Below are positions 53,390 to 62,498 of a DNA stretch of 64,000 bases, piece by piece (positions within the stretch are counted from its first letter, which is position 1; the number at the start of each line of letters is the position of its first letter). Under the pieces are notes generated by a model. It did no database searches and was not told the origin of the DNA. It saw only the letters and a program-made list of their open reading frames with translations. Origin of the DNA: JBBQXH01 sp963710975 (lineage in GTDB: Bacteria; Actinomycetota; Thermoleophilia; Gaiellales; Gaiellaceae); NCBI GenBank assembly GCA_963710975.1, contig CAVQCG010000003.1, positions 620,001-684,000 on the forward strand, read 5' to 3'. The translations under genes and the position numbers were made by a program.

Positions 53390-56300
53390 CTACGTGGTTG
53401 TCAGGAGGCGTTCCGCCTCCCGGACGAAGGCGGTCGCTCCGACTCGGCGGTAGAACCCGAGCGCGAGCTCGAGCTGCTCGTCCGCCTCGGTCGCCCGGCC
53501 TTCCGCTCGAAGATCGGCCGATGCGCGAAGGCGTGCCAGTGCCTCGTCCGGCTTCGCGCCGATCCCGGCAAGGATGGACGCCGCCTCGAGCGGGGCTCCG
53601 GTCGCAAGGGCCTTTGCGGCAAGGAGCCAGGGAGTCTGCTTCCGCACGTCCGCTGTCGCGTCCAGGAGATCGGTGCCTCGACCGAGGTCGGCGAGCACCG
53701 TACCGAGATCCAGGATCCACAGGTAGGCGACTGGTGTCTTCTCCGACGCCCGGACGAGTGCGAGCAGCTCGTTCGCCGCATCAGTAGCCTCGCTGGCCCT
53801 CCCGGCCGCGAGAACCGCCCGCGCCTGAAACGCGAGCGGAGGATAGAGCGCCTGCGGGTCCTTGGCTTGACGGCCGAACTCGAGGGCGCGGACAGCGTCG
53901 TCGATCGCCCCGTCGCCGTCTCCCCGCGCGAGGCGAATCCGGCCGCGGACGACACGACAGTACGCCTCCATGTAGTGGCGGTCGCCGAGATCCGACTCGC
54001 GGATGAAGTCGTCCGCAAGCGAGGCCGCGTCGTCCCAGCGCCCGGTCCAGTACAGCTCGCCGCACCGTTCGGCGCGCAACCAGCGGAGGCTGCGCGCATC
54101 GCCGAACCGCTCTGACGCAGCCTTCGCCAGCTCTCGCAGCTCGATCGCCTGCGACAGGTCGCCGAGGTCCATCACGGTGTCGGCCAGGTTGACGTACCCG
54201 GTGATCGACTCGGGTGAGTTGAGTGCGACGGCGGATTCGATCCCCGCTTCGAAGTCGGCGAGGCCGTCCAGATCTCCGAGCTCGATCCTCGCGTCCCCGA
54301 TCGACATGCGCGTGATCGCCTTCAGCTCGTCGAGCCCGAGCGCCTCGGCCATCTCCGCTGCCTCGGACGCGACTGACACCGCCTCGGCGCTCTTCGCGGC
54401 GACGACGAGCCCCCGCGCGAGCGAGCTGAGAACCAACGCCTTCGAGGGTGACGCAGGGGCCCCCTGCAGCAGCTGACGCGCGCGTGCGTAGTGCTCGCTC
54501 GACGCGGCGCCGTCGCCGGCCCGGAACGCGAGCCGGCCGAGCATGATCTCCGCTTCGGCGGCGGTCGCAAGGTCGCCGGAGACGAGGAGCGCATCGCGGG
54601 CCTCGGTCAGGGGCTTGACGCCGGCCTCTTCCGCGTAGAAGACGGCCTTGCCGTAGCGGAACAGCATCGCCGGCCACTCGGGGTCGTCCTCCGGCCAGAG
54701 TTCGAGCGCGGCCGTGTAGAAGCGGGCCGCGGCCTGGTAGCCCTTGAGCGCCGTCGCACGGTCTCCCGCCTCCGACAGCGCGAGCCGGGCCCGCTCGTCG
54801 AGGCCGGCGTTCGGGGCTCCCGAGGCACGGGCGTACTCGAGTGCCTGCTGGTAGTGGTACGCGCACGTCTCTGCGTGATCCTCGGGGCGGCCCAGCGACT
54901 CGATCCACTCCGCGGCCTGTCGGTGCTTCTCGGCGCGCCCTGCCCGTGGGATGCGTCCATAGGCCACGTCACGGACGAGGAGGTGGCGGAAGGTGTATTC
55001 GGTCTCCCCCTCGACGGTCGAACGGCGCTGGCGCAGGATGAACTGCTTGCGCTCGAGCGCGCGTAGCCGCTCGTCGATCGTCCAGCGCGGATCGTTGCCC
55101 AGGTGCGTCGCCGCGCCGAGCCAGAACACGCGGCCGACCACCGATGCGTCCTGCAGGACGGCCTTCTCCTCCGGCTCGAGCGTGTCGAGCCGCGCCTCGA
55201 TGATCCCGCCGACGGACGCGGGAACCGCCAACTCGTCATCCTTGGCTGCGGCTCGTCTCTCTGCCAGCATCCCGACGAACTCCTCGGCGTAGAGCGGATT
55301 TCCGCCGGCCCGCGCAACGAGCGTCGTCTTCAACTCCGCCGGCAGGACGGCTTGCTCGAGCAGTTCCTCGAGAAGGAGCGTCGTCTCCTGGTCGGAGAGG
55401 GGGGACAGCGAAGCTGTGACCGCATTGGGCTTCCCTCCGCCCCAGTCGGAGCGTCGCACGAGCAGCTCCGGTCGGGCAGTGCAGATCACGAGCAGCGGCA
55501 CCCCGCTCGACCAGTCGACGAGGTAGTCCACGAACTCGAGGAGGCCCTCGTCTGCCCAGTGGAGGTCCTCGAAGACGAGGACTGCGGGGTTCTCCTCCGC
55601 AAGCGCCTCGAAGAATCGGCGCCACGCGGCGAAGTCCTCGGCGAGATCCGCCCGCCCGCCGCCCGCACGCGGCAGGCCGACGAGCGGTCCGAGGTGCGCC
55701 TCAACCCACCGGGCCTCGTCCTCGTTCGCGACCAGATCGTGGACCTCGCGACGGAGCTTGTCGCCGACCTCGTCGGTCGCATCCGTCTCGAGGATCCCCG
55801 CCTGAGCCTTGACCATCTCGGCGAGGGGCCAGAACGTCACACCCTCCCCGTACGGAAGGCACATGCCGCGTCGCCAGTAGACGAGGTCGGGGTCGTCCTC
55901 GACCACGGAGGACAGCTCGAGGACGAGGCGCGACTTGCCGATTCCGGGCGGCCCGACGAGGGTGACGAGCTGGGCCGAGTGCTCTCGCCTGGAGCGGGCG
56001 AACGCGTCGCAGAGGAGTTGCACCTCGTCGATCCGGCCGACGAGCGGTGCACGCCCTCGATCGCGCAGGTCGGCACCGACGCGAGATCGTGCGCCGACTG
56101 CCTCCCAGCAGAGGATCGGTTCGGTCTTTCCCTTCGCCCGCACCGGCTCGAACGCCTCGTACTCGATCGAGCGCGCGGTCGCGAGGTAGGTCGCCTCGCC
56201 GACGAGGATGCCGTTGATGGGAGCCGCCGATTCGAGGCGCGAGGCGACGTTCACGAAGTCGGCCACGATCCGCTCGCCTTCGCCCGGAGCCACATCCGGC

Positions 56301-56737
56301 CGGAAGAGCGCCTCGCCGGTGCTGACGCCGACACGTACGGCAAGCTGGACTCCCTTGGCGCTCTCCGCGAGCTCCGTCATCGCGTCACGGATCTCGAGCG
56401 CCGCACGGACCGCGCGCTCGGGATCGTCCTCATGAGCGACCGGCGCACCGAAGATCGCCATCACGGCGTCGCCTATGAACTTCTCGACAGTCCCACCGAG
56501 ACGTTCCACGTGGCGGCGCAGGCGGGCATGGAACGGCTCGAGGAGCTCCCCCACATCCTCCGGGTCGAGCTCGTCGGCGAGGCTCGTGAACCCGACCAGA
56601 TCGGCGAAGAGAACCGTGAGTGTCCGCCGTTCCTCGTTCGTCTCGACGGTGGCCGGTTCCGGAAGGGCATCGCCGCAGGCGCCACAGAAGCGGAATCCTT
56701 CGGGATTCTCCTGGCCGCAGCTCGTACAGACGGGCAC
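53390..56737 (-). CDS. Class III adenylate/guanylate cyclase with AAA ATPase and TPR-like domains
   Basis: An intact 1115-residue protein. Residues 1-25 form a zinc ribbon (CTSCGQ ... CGACGDA). Residues about 36-190 are a class III cyclase domain with metal-binding Asp residues in LFADLVGFTSLADE and VEKFIGDAVMAIFG. Residues about 225-560 are an AAA_16 ATPase (VGRIDEVQLLCDAF; Walker A LVGPPGIGKSR; VLVFEDLHWADEGLL). The C-terminal half is a helical TPR-like array. Such proteins are sensor-cyclases abundant in actinobacteria. It is divergent from a second cyclase gene 17 bases away. Confidence 0.88.
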   Translation of the reverse strand: MPVCTSCGQENPEGFRFCGACGDALPEPATVETNEERRTLTVLFADLVGFTSLADELDPEDVGELLEPFHARLRRHVERLGGTVEKFIGDAVMAIFGAPVAHEDDPERAVRAALEIRDAMTELAESAKGVQLAVRVGVSTGEALFRPDVAPGEGERIVADFVNVASRLESAAPINGILVGEATYLATARSIEYEAFEPVRAKGKTEPILCWEAVGARSRVGADLRDRGRAPLVGRIDEVQLLCDAFARSRREHSAQLVTLVGPPGIGKSRLVLELSSVVEDDPDLVYWRRGMCLPYGEGVTFWPLAEMVKAQAGILETDATDEVGDKLRREVHDLVANEDEARWVEAHLGPLVGLPRAGGGRADLAEDFAAWRRFFEALAEENPAVLVFEDLHWADEGLLEFVDYLVDWSSGVPLLVICTARPELLVRRSDWGGGKPNAVTASLSPLSDQETTLLLEELLEQAVLPAELKTTLVARAGGNPLYAEEFVGMLAERRAAAKDDELAVPASVGGIIEARLDTLEPEEKAVLQDASVVGRVFWLGAATHLGNDPRWTIDERLRALERKQFILRQRRSTVEGETEYTFRHLLVRDVAYGRIPRAGRAEKHRQAAEWIESLGRPEDHAETCAYHYQQALEYARASGAPNAGLDERARLALSEAGDRATALKGYQAAARFYTAALELWPEDDPEWPAMLFRYGKAVFYAEEAGVKPLTEARDALLVSGDLATAAEAEIMLGRLAFRAGDGAASSEHYARARQLLQGAPASPSKALVLSSLARGLVVAAKSAEAVSVASEAAEMAEALGLDELKAITRMSIGDARIELGDLDGLADFEAGIESAVALNSPESITGYVNLADTVMDLGDLSQAIELRELAKAASERFGDARSLRWLRAERCGELYWTGRWDDAASLADDFIRESDLGDRHYMEAYCRVVRGRIRLARGDGDGAIDDAVRALEFGRQAKDPQALYPPLAFQARAVLAAGRASEATDAANELLALVRASEKTPVAYLWILDLGTVLADLGRGTDLLDATADVRKQTPWLLAAKALATGAPLEAASILAGIGAKPDEALARLRASADLRAEGRATEADEQLELALGFYRRVGATAFVREAERLLTTT

Positions 56738-56754
56738 CGGCAGAGCGTACCGCG

Positions 56755-58528
56755 ATGGGCGCTGTACGCTTCTCGCGCGTGGCCGCGAAAGAGCTCGAGT
56801 ATTGCTGGGAATGGCACCTTCGGGCGAGCCCGGAGGCAGTCTGGCCGCTCGTTGCCGACACCAACCGCTTCAACTTCGAGACCGGCGCGCCGGCCGTCTC
56901 GCGCCTGCCGTCCAACGGTTCTGCATCGCCGGCGGGCCGTCGCCGCCTGCGGCTCGAGCTCGGCCGCGGCATCGAGTTCGAGGAGGAGCCGTTCGAATGG
57001 GTGCGCCCGGAGCGGTTCGGCGTGGTTCGGCGATACAGGAGCGGTCCGCTCGCGCAGCTTCGCGCGCTGCTCGAGCTCCGACCGGACGGCGGCGGGAGCC
57101 TTCTCGGCTACCGGGTATGGGCACGTCCCAGGGGCGCTGCAGGCAGGGTGGTCGTTCCGCTCACCATCGGGCGGATTGCGCGCCGCCGCATGGACGAAGC
57201 GTTCCGCCGCTACGACACGCTCCTCGCCGGCGGCACGGTGCAGCCTGCAACCCGTGCGCGGGCGCATCTCGCCGCGGGCGGACGAGAACGGCTCTCGGCG
57301 TCACAGGACGAGCTCGAGCGGCAGGGCGCATCGTCGGAGCTCGTCGGGCGCCTCGTGGACGAGGTTTCCTCTGCCGACGACATCGACCGCCGCCCGCCTG
57401 CGGCCCTACGCTCTGGCCGACGCCTGGGGAGCAGATCGGCGCGCGGTTCTCGAGCTGTGCCTGCTCGCCACGCGGGCCGGGCTTCTCGAGTCCCGTTGGG
57501 AGGTCATCTGCCCGTTGTGCCGGGGCGCGGCCGACTCGGTCGACGCGCTTTCGGGCGTCGACTCGCTCGTGCATTGCGACAGCTGCCAGATCGACGTCAG
57601 CGCCGACTTCGAGCGATCGATCGAGCTCACGTTTCGCCCGAGCCCGTCGATCCGCGAGGTCGAAGTGCACGACTTCTGCGTCGGGGGCCCCGGTGTCACG
57701 CCGCACATCGTGGCCCAGCAGCTGCTCGCGCCGGGTGAGCACCGAGACGTGTCGCTCGTACTCGAGCCGGGCTCGTACCGCATGCGCACGCTCGGCCTCG
57801 AGGGTTCGTCGGCGTTCGTCGTGGGTCCCGGAGAGGCTCGATCGGCGGTCGCCTTCGTCAACGACAGCGCCGAGGAGCGCCTGGTCGTCGCCGAGCGCAC
57901 CGCCTGGAACGACCAGGCTGCGACAGCGGCCGACGTCACCGCACTCCAGGCGTTCCGAGACCTGTTTGCCACCGAGGCGCTTCGTCCCGGGGAGAACATG
58001 GCGGTCGGAAGCCTCACGATCCTCTTCACCGACCTTCGCGACTCGACGCGCCTCTACCGTGAGATCGGGGACGCACCGGCGTACGGCTCGGTCGTCTCGC
58101 ACTTCGATGTGCTGAGATCAGCCGTCGCCGACGAAGGCGGCGCGATCGTGAAGACGATCGGCGACGCCGTCATGGCCGTGTTTCGGCGCCCGGTCTCCTC
58201 GCTGCGGGCCGTCCTCCGCGCCCAGCGTGAGCTCGCGACACCATCGACGGGTGCCCGCTCGCTGTTCCTCAAGGCCGGGATTCACCTCGGGCCCTGCATC
58301 GCCGTCACGCTGAACGGCCGGCTCGACTATTTCGGCTCGACGATCAACGCCGCGGCGAGGATCGTCGGCCTCTCGGACGGCCAGGACATCGTCGTCTCGG
58401 GTGCCGTCAAGGCCGACCCGGAGGTGACGAGGTTCCTCGGTGGGTACGACGTCGCGCACCTCGACACGACGCTGAAGGGATTCGACGACGAGCGCTTCGA
58501 GCTCTGGCGAGTGAGCGCCCGTGGCTAG
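56755..58528 (+). CDS. SRPBCC-like / class III cyclase protein (frameshift)
   Basis: About 590 residues. The N-terminus resembles an SRPBCC ligand-binding domain (YCWEWHLRASPEAVWPLVAD). A winged-helix-like and DUF5939-type middle region has a four-Cys ribbon (CPLCRGA ... CDSCQID). The C-terminal 180 residues are a cyclase domain (ILFTDLRDSTRLYREIGD, IVKTIGDAVMAVFRRP) with both metal Asp residues. A frameshift near 57390 joins the halves. ATG 56755 is taken as start and GTG 56779 is possible. Lipid or small-molecule sensing coupled to cAMP/cGMP synthesis is plausible but inferred. Confidence 0.77.
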
Positions 58529-58697
58529 ACCTCGTCAGGCGCCGAAACGCCCCGGTCGGTTCAAGCGATGGCTCGACCGCGTCGTGCTCGGGATGCTGAT
58601 GAGCATCGCCATCACGATTGCCGAGCGCCGCCTTCGTAAGATGCTGCACGGGGTCGAGGACGAGAAGAAGCCGGAGCGGATCGTCGAGATCAAGTAG
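58521..58697 (+). CDS. Small basic single-helix protein
   Basis: A 58-residue frame from GTG 58521, overlapping the cyclase stop by 8 bases. The N-terminus is Arg/Lys-rich (ARPRQAPKRPGRFKRW), then an amphipathic or short hydrophobic helix (VVLGMLMSIAITIA) and a charged tail. Translational coupling with the cyclase supports it. No family recognised. It may be a membrane-associated partner of the cyclase. Confidence 0.5.
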   Translation: MARPRQAPKRPGRFKRWLDRVVLGMLMSIAITIAERRLRKMLHGVEDEKKPERIVEIK

Positions 58698-58703
58698 GGC
58701 GAT

Positions 58704-60323
58704 CTACCGGTTGCCCCGGAGAATGTCCACGATCAGTCCGATGCCGAGGATCGCCCCGGCCACGCCGAGCGCGATCGGGAGCCAGCTCCCGATGACCTGG
58801 GAGTCGGCGGTCACGCCCATCGCGATGATGAGCGTGCCGGCGACGATCCCGACGGAAACGCGCCGCGCAGCGTTCCGGATCGTCACCTCGAGTCGCTCTG
58901 TCCCGGTGAACTGCACCTGGAAGCGCTGACCCGGTCGCGTGCCCGCCATGCGTTCGATCGCCTCGGCGAGTCGGGTCAGGCGCACCTTCGCCTTCTGAGC
59001 CTCGTAGACGAGGCGTCGCGGATCCGCACGATCACGGAACCGGCCTGCGAGGCTACGGAACAGGTAGTTGCTCGCGATGGCGAACGGGTCGAGGGTCGGA
59101 TCGAGCTCCGCGGCCGTCAGCTGCATCTGCGCGAGCGCCTTCCCGGTCAGCGCCAGCGAGGCGGGGAGCCGCATGTCGTTGCGCGCCGCTGTCTCGGTGA
59201 TGCCCTGCAGGACCGGTCCGAGCTGGATCTCCTTTAGAGAGGAATGGCGGAACATCCCCATCAGCTCGCCGAGCTCCGTCTCGATCTTGCCGACGTCGAG
59301 GTCCGCACGCTGGTCGTCGCCCGAGAGCATGAGCAGCACGTCGGTCAGGAACGGAACGTCCTCACGCCAGAACGCGAGCAGGAGGAGCAGGAGGTATTCG
59401 CGGGTGACCGGATCGACTTCCCCGACCATCCCGAAGTCGAGGAAGTAGATCTTCTCGTTCCACCACTTCATGTTCCCCGGGTGCGGGTCGGCGTGGAAGA
59501 AGCCGACGCCCAGGATCTGCTCGTAGTAGGACTCGAGAAGCTGCCGGGCCGCTTCCTTGCGGAGTGGCCCTTCGGGCGCTTCGCGGACCGGGGTTCCCTC
59601 GATCTCCTGCATGACGAGCAGGCGGGCGCTCGAGAGCTCGTGGTACACGGCCGGGACCCCGAGCCTCGAGTACCGCTCGAGCACCACGCGCATCCGGTCG
59701 ATGTTCTCCGCTTCCATCCGGAAGTCGAGCTCGCGCTTGAGCGACGTCGACAGGTGCTCGACGACCGCGGGAATGTCGACGAGCCGGCGGAACGCCGGCC
59801 TGTCGGCGGTTCTCTCTGCGAACAGCTCCAGGAGCCCGAGGTCCCGGTAGATGTCCGTCGCGGCGTTGGGGCGCTGCACCTTCACGACCACACGGTCGCC
59901 GCCCTCGAGCGTTGCCCGGTGAACCTGGCCGATCGTGCCGGCCGCGAGCGGGGTCGCGTCGATCTGCTCGAAGACGTCCTCCCAGGGGACACGGAGCTCG
60001 TCCTCCATCACGGCAACGACCTCTGCTTCCGTCAACGGAGTGACCTTCTCCTGGAGCGTCGAGAGCTCCTCGATGACCTCGGGCGGGAGGAGGTCCGGGC
60101 GCGTGGAGAGGATCTGGCCCAACTTGGCGAACGTGGGCCCGAGCTCTTCGAGCGCGTCCCGCAGGCGGCGCGCGCGGGCGAGGTCGGTCAGCTCGTCGCG
60201 TGACCCGCGGTTGAGAGCGTCCTTGAGGCCGTACTTCGCGAGCACCCGCCCGATCTCCGTGGCTCTGCCGAGGAGCTGCCCCTCGACATCGGACGGGTCG
60301 ACTGGCGCCGCGCGGCCGCTCAT
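58704..60323 (-). CDS. ABC1/UbiB-family atypical kinase
   Basis: A 539-residue protein. The UbiB signatures are present: LGPTFAKLGQILSTRPDLLP (KxGQ), an Ala/Gly-rich loop AAGTIGQVHRATLEGGDRV, VVVKVQRP (nucleotide Lys), HADPHPGNMKW and FLDFGMVGEVD. Two membrane helices close the C-terminus (VGIVAGTLIIAMGV; LPIALGVAGAILGIGLIVDI). The family is linked to isoprenoid-quinone or lipid metabolism; actinobacterial roles are unclear. Its ATG overlaps the universal stress protein stop (ATGA), so the two are coupled. Confidence 0.87.
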   Translation of the reverse strand: MSGRAAPVDPSDVEGQLLGRATEIGRVLAKYGLKDALNRGSRDELTDLARARRLRDALEELGPTFAKLGQILSTRPDLLPPEVIEELSTLQEKVTPLTEAEVVAVMEDELRVPWEDVFEQIDATPLAAGTIGQVHRATLEGGDRVVVKVQRPNAATDIYRDLGLLELFAERTADRPAFRRLVDIPAVVEHLSTSLKRELDFRMEAENIDRMRVVLERYSRLGVPAVYHELSSARLLVMQEIEGTPVREAPEGPLRKEAARQLLESYYEQILGVGFFHADPHPGNMKWWNEKIYFLDFGMVGEVDPVTREYLLLLLLAFWREDVPFLTDVLLMLSGDDQRADLDVGKIETELGELMGMFRHSSLKEIQLGPVLQGITETAARNDMRLPASLALTGKALAQMQLTAAELDPTLDPFAIASNYLFRSLAGRFRDRADPRRLVYEAQKAKVRLTRLAEAIERMAGTRPGQRFQVQFTGTERLEVTIRNAARRVSVGIVAGTLIIAMGVTADSQVIGSWLPIALGVAGAILGIGLIVDILRGNR

Positions 60324-60817
60324 CGATCCCTCCGGAAGAACCGTCCCAGACCGCCCTTGTCCTCGTCGTCCGCGACCGCCTCGGCGCTGTTCACGATGAC
60401 GACCGTACAGCGTGCGTTGTGCGAGACACGGTTCGGTACGTTGCCGAGGAGGAACTCCTTTCGTCCGCTCATCCCGACGTTGCCCACGACCAGGATGTCG
60501 ACTTCCTCCTCGTCCGCCGCGTCGACGATCGCATCGGAGGGGTTCTCGGCGACGACGACCTTGGCGTGACCGCGGGCGCCGGCCATCTCCTCAGCGAAGG
60601 TCTTGAGGTCAGACGCAGCGAACGATGCACGGGTCGACTCCATTGCTCCCGCCTGCGTTCCGACCGGATTCTGCGGGACGAGGACCTGCAGGATCACGAG
60701 CTCCGCCTCGTACCGCTCGGCCATGTCTGCCGCCCAGGCGACCGCGTGGTCGGCGCTCTTCGAGCGGTCTGTCGCGACCATGATTCGCCGGACGGGTGTG
60801 GCGCGCTGGGAGGGCAC
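60320..60817 (-). CDS. Universal stress protein (UspA fold)
   Basis: A 165-residue Usp domain: RRIMVATDRSKSADHAVAWA at the N-terminus and DILVVGNVGMSGRKEFLLGN with VSHNARCTVVIV near the end. The glycine-rich nucleotide loop is GNVGMSGRKEFLLG, a fair match to the ATP-binding G-2x-G-9x-G(S/T) pattern. GTG 60817 or ATG 60781 may start it. It is co-translated with the UbiB-like kinase. Confidence 0.82.
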   Translation of the reverse strand: MPSQRATPVRRIMVATDRSKSADHAVAWAADMAERYEAELVILQVLVPQNPVGTQAGAMESTRASFAASDLKTFAEEMAGARGHAKVVVAENPSDAIVDAADEEEVDILVVGNVGMSGRKEFLLGNVPNRVSHNARCTVVIVNSAEAVADDEDKGGLGRFFRRDR

Positions 60818-60866
60818 GGTCGAATTCTCGTCTACGCGCCGCTCCGATGGAAGGGCAGACGGGCTC

Positions 60867-61391
60867 CTATGGAGCCGGGACGACGCCCTTGCGGAACGGC
60901 GACTCGCGCAGCAACCCGCGATTGCACGGCGACAGCTCTGCGCGGACGATCACCCGGCCGCCTGCCCTCGGCAGGATGAAGACGATCGACTGGCTCGTCT
61001 CGCAGCTGGTCTCGTTGCCGACGGGGACGTCGGAGTAGGCGACGAGCACGGTCGTCCGCTGGCCTGTCGCCAGCGTCACCGGAAGGGCGGGGCCGTTCAG
61101 GCCAAAGAGCCCGCCGTGGCGCACACGGGTTGGCAACGGCATGTCGGACGCATCCCGAAGCTTCAACCGCGGATAGCCCTGGATCGTGCAGGTGCGTCCG
61201 TGATTGCGAAACACGAAGCTCGTGACGATCGTCCCAGCCGCGCCGCTCGAGCCTCCGACTCGACCGACGAGCTGCCCCGAACGACACGACGGCGCGGCCG
61301 CGCGATCAGCCGATGCGGTGGCGGCGGGAACGAGAACGGCGACGGCGGCGAGGGCCGACGCGGCGAGTGAGACGAGCCGGGTTCGAGTCAT
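60867..61391 (-). CDS. Secreted DUF4232-like protein
   Basis: A 174-residue protein with a signal peptide (VSLAASALAAVAVLVPAATA). The domain has the DUF4232 pattern: SCRSGQLVGRVGGSSGAAGT, SFVFRNHGRTCTIQGYPRLK and QRTTVLVAYSDVPVGNETSC, with Cys pairs likely forming disulfides. Family function unknown; often exported or lipid-anchored in actinobacteria. ATG 61391 is preferred because the signal peptide starts there. Confidence 0.78.
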   Translation of the reverse strand: MTRTRLVSLAASALAAVAVLVPAATASADRAAAPSCRSGQLVGRVGGSSGAAGTIVTSFVFRNHGRTCTIQGYPRLKLRDASDMPLPTRVRHGGLFGLNGPALPVTLATGQRTTVLVAYSDVPVGNETSCETSQSIVFILPRAGGRVIVRAELSPCNRGLLRESPFRKGVVPAP

Positions 61392-61721
61392 GCCCAGCAT
61401 CCTACGGGAGCCGGGGCCTGTCCCGGGCTTGACAGGCGCGGTACGCACCACCGATACTTCTGGCGCCCGCGGGGGCAGTCTGAATCTCAGGATTCCCGAC
61501 AGTCCGCGCGGGCTTCTCTTTGCGCCGCGCCGGGAGCGAATCGGCTGGTAGGCTCGGAAGCGAGCAGGCCGAGGCACTTCCTCCTCCGTCCTCGGCCATC
61601 GCTCGCGAGATCGAGGTCCTGGTTCCGAGTCGTCCCCTCGCCAGGGCCTCGACTCTTGTGACGTCGATCTGGGCAGAGAGTTAGCGTTCGGTTACCGAAC
61701 GTCGATGAAAGGGAGGCTTCG
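61392..61721. other. 330-base divergent intergenic region
   Basis: It lies between the DUF4232 gene and the hydrolase gene. It contains a 17-bp palindrome (61685-61701) close to the hydrolase start. No other gene, RNA or repeat is evident. Confidence 0.5.
61685..61701. promoter_or_regulatory. Palindrome CGTTCGGT-T-ACCGAACG before the hydrolase gene
   Basis: A perfect 8-bp dyad around one central base, ending 20 bases upstream of ATG 61722. It is a candidate operator of a TetR- or GntR-type regulator not encoded in this window. Confidence 0.45.
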
Positions 61722-62489
61722 ATGCTGGATGCCGAGCACGACGAGGTCGTCGAGGCGCTCGAGAAGATCTTCAATGCCGACACCGGTATCTACCAGCGCA
61801 GAGGCTTCCAGCGCCGGATCGGGTTCGGCAGTCGGCCCGCCCTCGTTCACATCGATCTTGCAAACGCCTGGACGCGTCCCGGGCACGCATTCTCGTGTGA
61901 CGGGATGGAGATCATCATCCCGGCCGTCCAGCAGCTCAACCAGGCCGGACGGGTGAAGGGGATCCCGATCGTCTACACGACGACGGCATACCAGAACACC
62001 GAGGGGCCGAACAGCGACACTGGCCTGTGGCGGCACAAGATCCCGGTCGAGCTGCTTCACGTCGACGATCCTGCCGTTCAGATCGACGACCGCATCGCGC
62101 CCGAGCCCGAAGATCTCGTCATCGTCAAGAAGCGGGCGAGCGGCTTCCACGGAACGAATCTCTCGAGCTACCTGAACGCGCACGGTGTCGACACCGTGAT
62201 CCTGACAGGCGTCACAATGGCCGGCTGCGTGCGGCACTCCTGCGAGGACGCGATCGCCGAGGGATTCCGCCCGATCGTCTGCCGTGAGGCTGTCGGCGAC
62301 CGGGTTCCGGGCGTCGTCGAATGGAATCTCTTCGACATCGACGCGAAGTTCGGCGATGTCGAGCCGCTCGAGCGCGTACTCGACTATCTCGGAGGGATCG
62401 AGCCCTTCCAGAGCCGGGCTTCGGAGGAGATCACCGCGCGGAGAGCGCTGGCGCCTAGGCCATCGCACAGGGTCGGCCCGAATCACTAG
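61722..62489 (+). CDS. N-carbamoylsarcosine amidase-like isochorismatase-family hydrolase
   Basis: A 255-residue cysteine hydrolase of the isochorismatase superfamily. It has RIGFGSRPALVHIDLANAWT (catalytic Asp), VIVKKRASGFHGTNLSSYL (catalytic Lys) and LTGVTMAGCVRHSCEDAIAE (nucleophilic Cys). The extended matches CDGMEIIIPAVQQL, NSDTGLWRHKIPVEL and GDRVPGVVEWNLFDIDAKFG fit the N-carbamoylsarcosine amidase group. That enzyme releases sarcosine, CO2 and ammonia in creatinine breakdown. With a sarcosine-oxidase operon in the window, it could feed sarcosine. GGGAGG precedes the ATG. Confidence 0.77.
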   Translation: MLDAEHDEVVEALEKIFNADTGIYQRRGFQRRIGFGSRPALVHIDLANAWTRPGHAFSCDGMEIIIPAVQQLNQAGRVKGIPIVYTTTAYQNTEGPNSDTGLWRHKIPVELLHVDDPAVQIDDRIAPEPEDLVIVKKRASGFHGTNLSSYLNAHGVDTVILTGVTMAGCVRHSCEDAIAEGFRPIVCREAVGDRVPGVVEWNLFDIDAKFGDVEPLERVLDYLGGIEPFQSRASEEITARRALAPRPSHRVGPNH

Positions 62490-62498
62490 CCTGGGCGG

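Noticed and set aside
55103..58528. 1141-codon plus-strand frame ending in a cyclase
   Set aside because: The first half is antisense to the large cyclase gene and unconserved. The true gene starts near 56755 and enters this frame after a frameshift.
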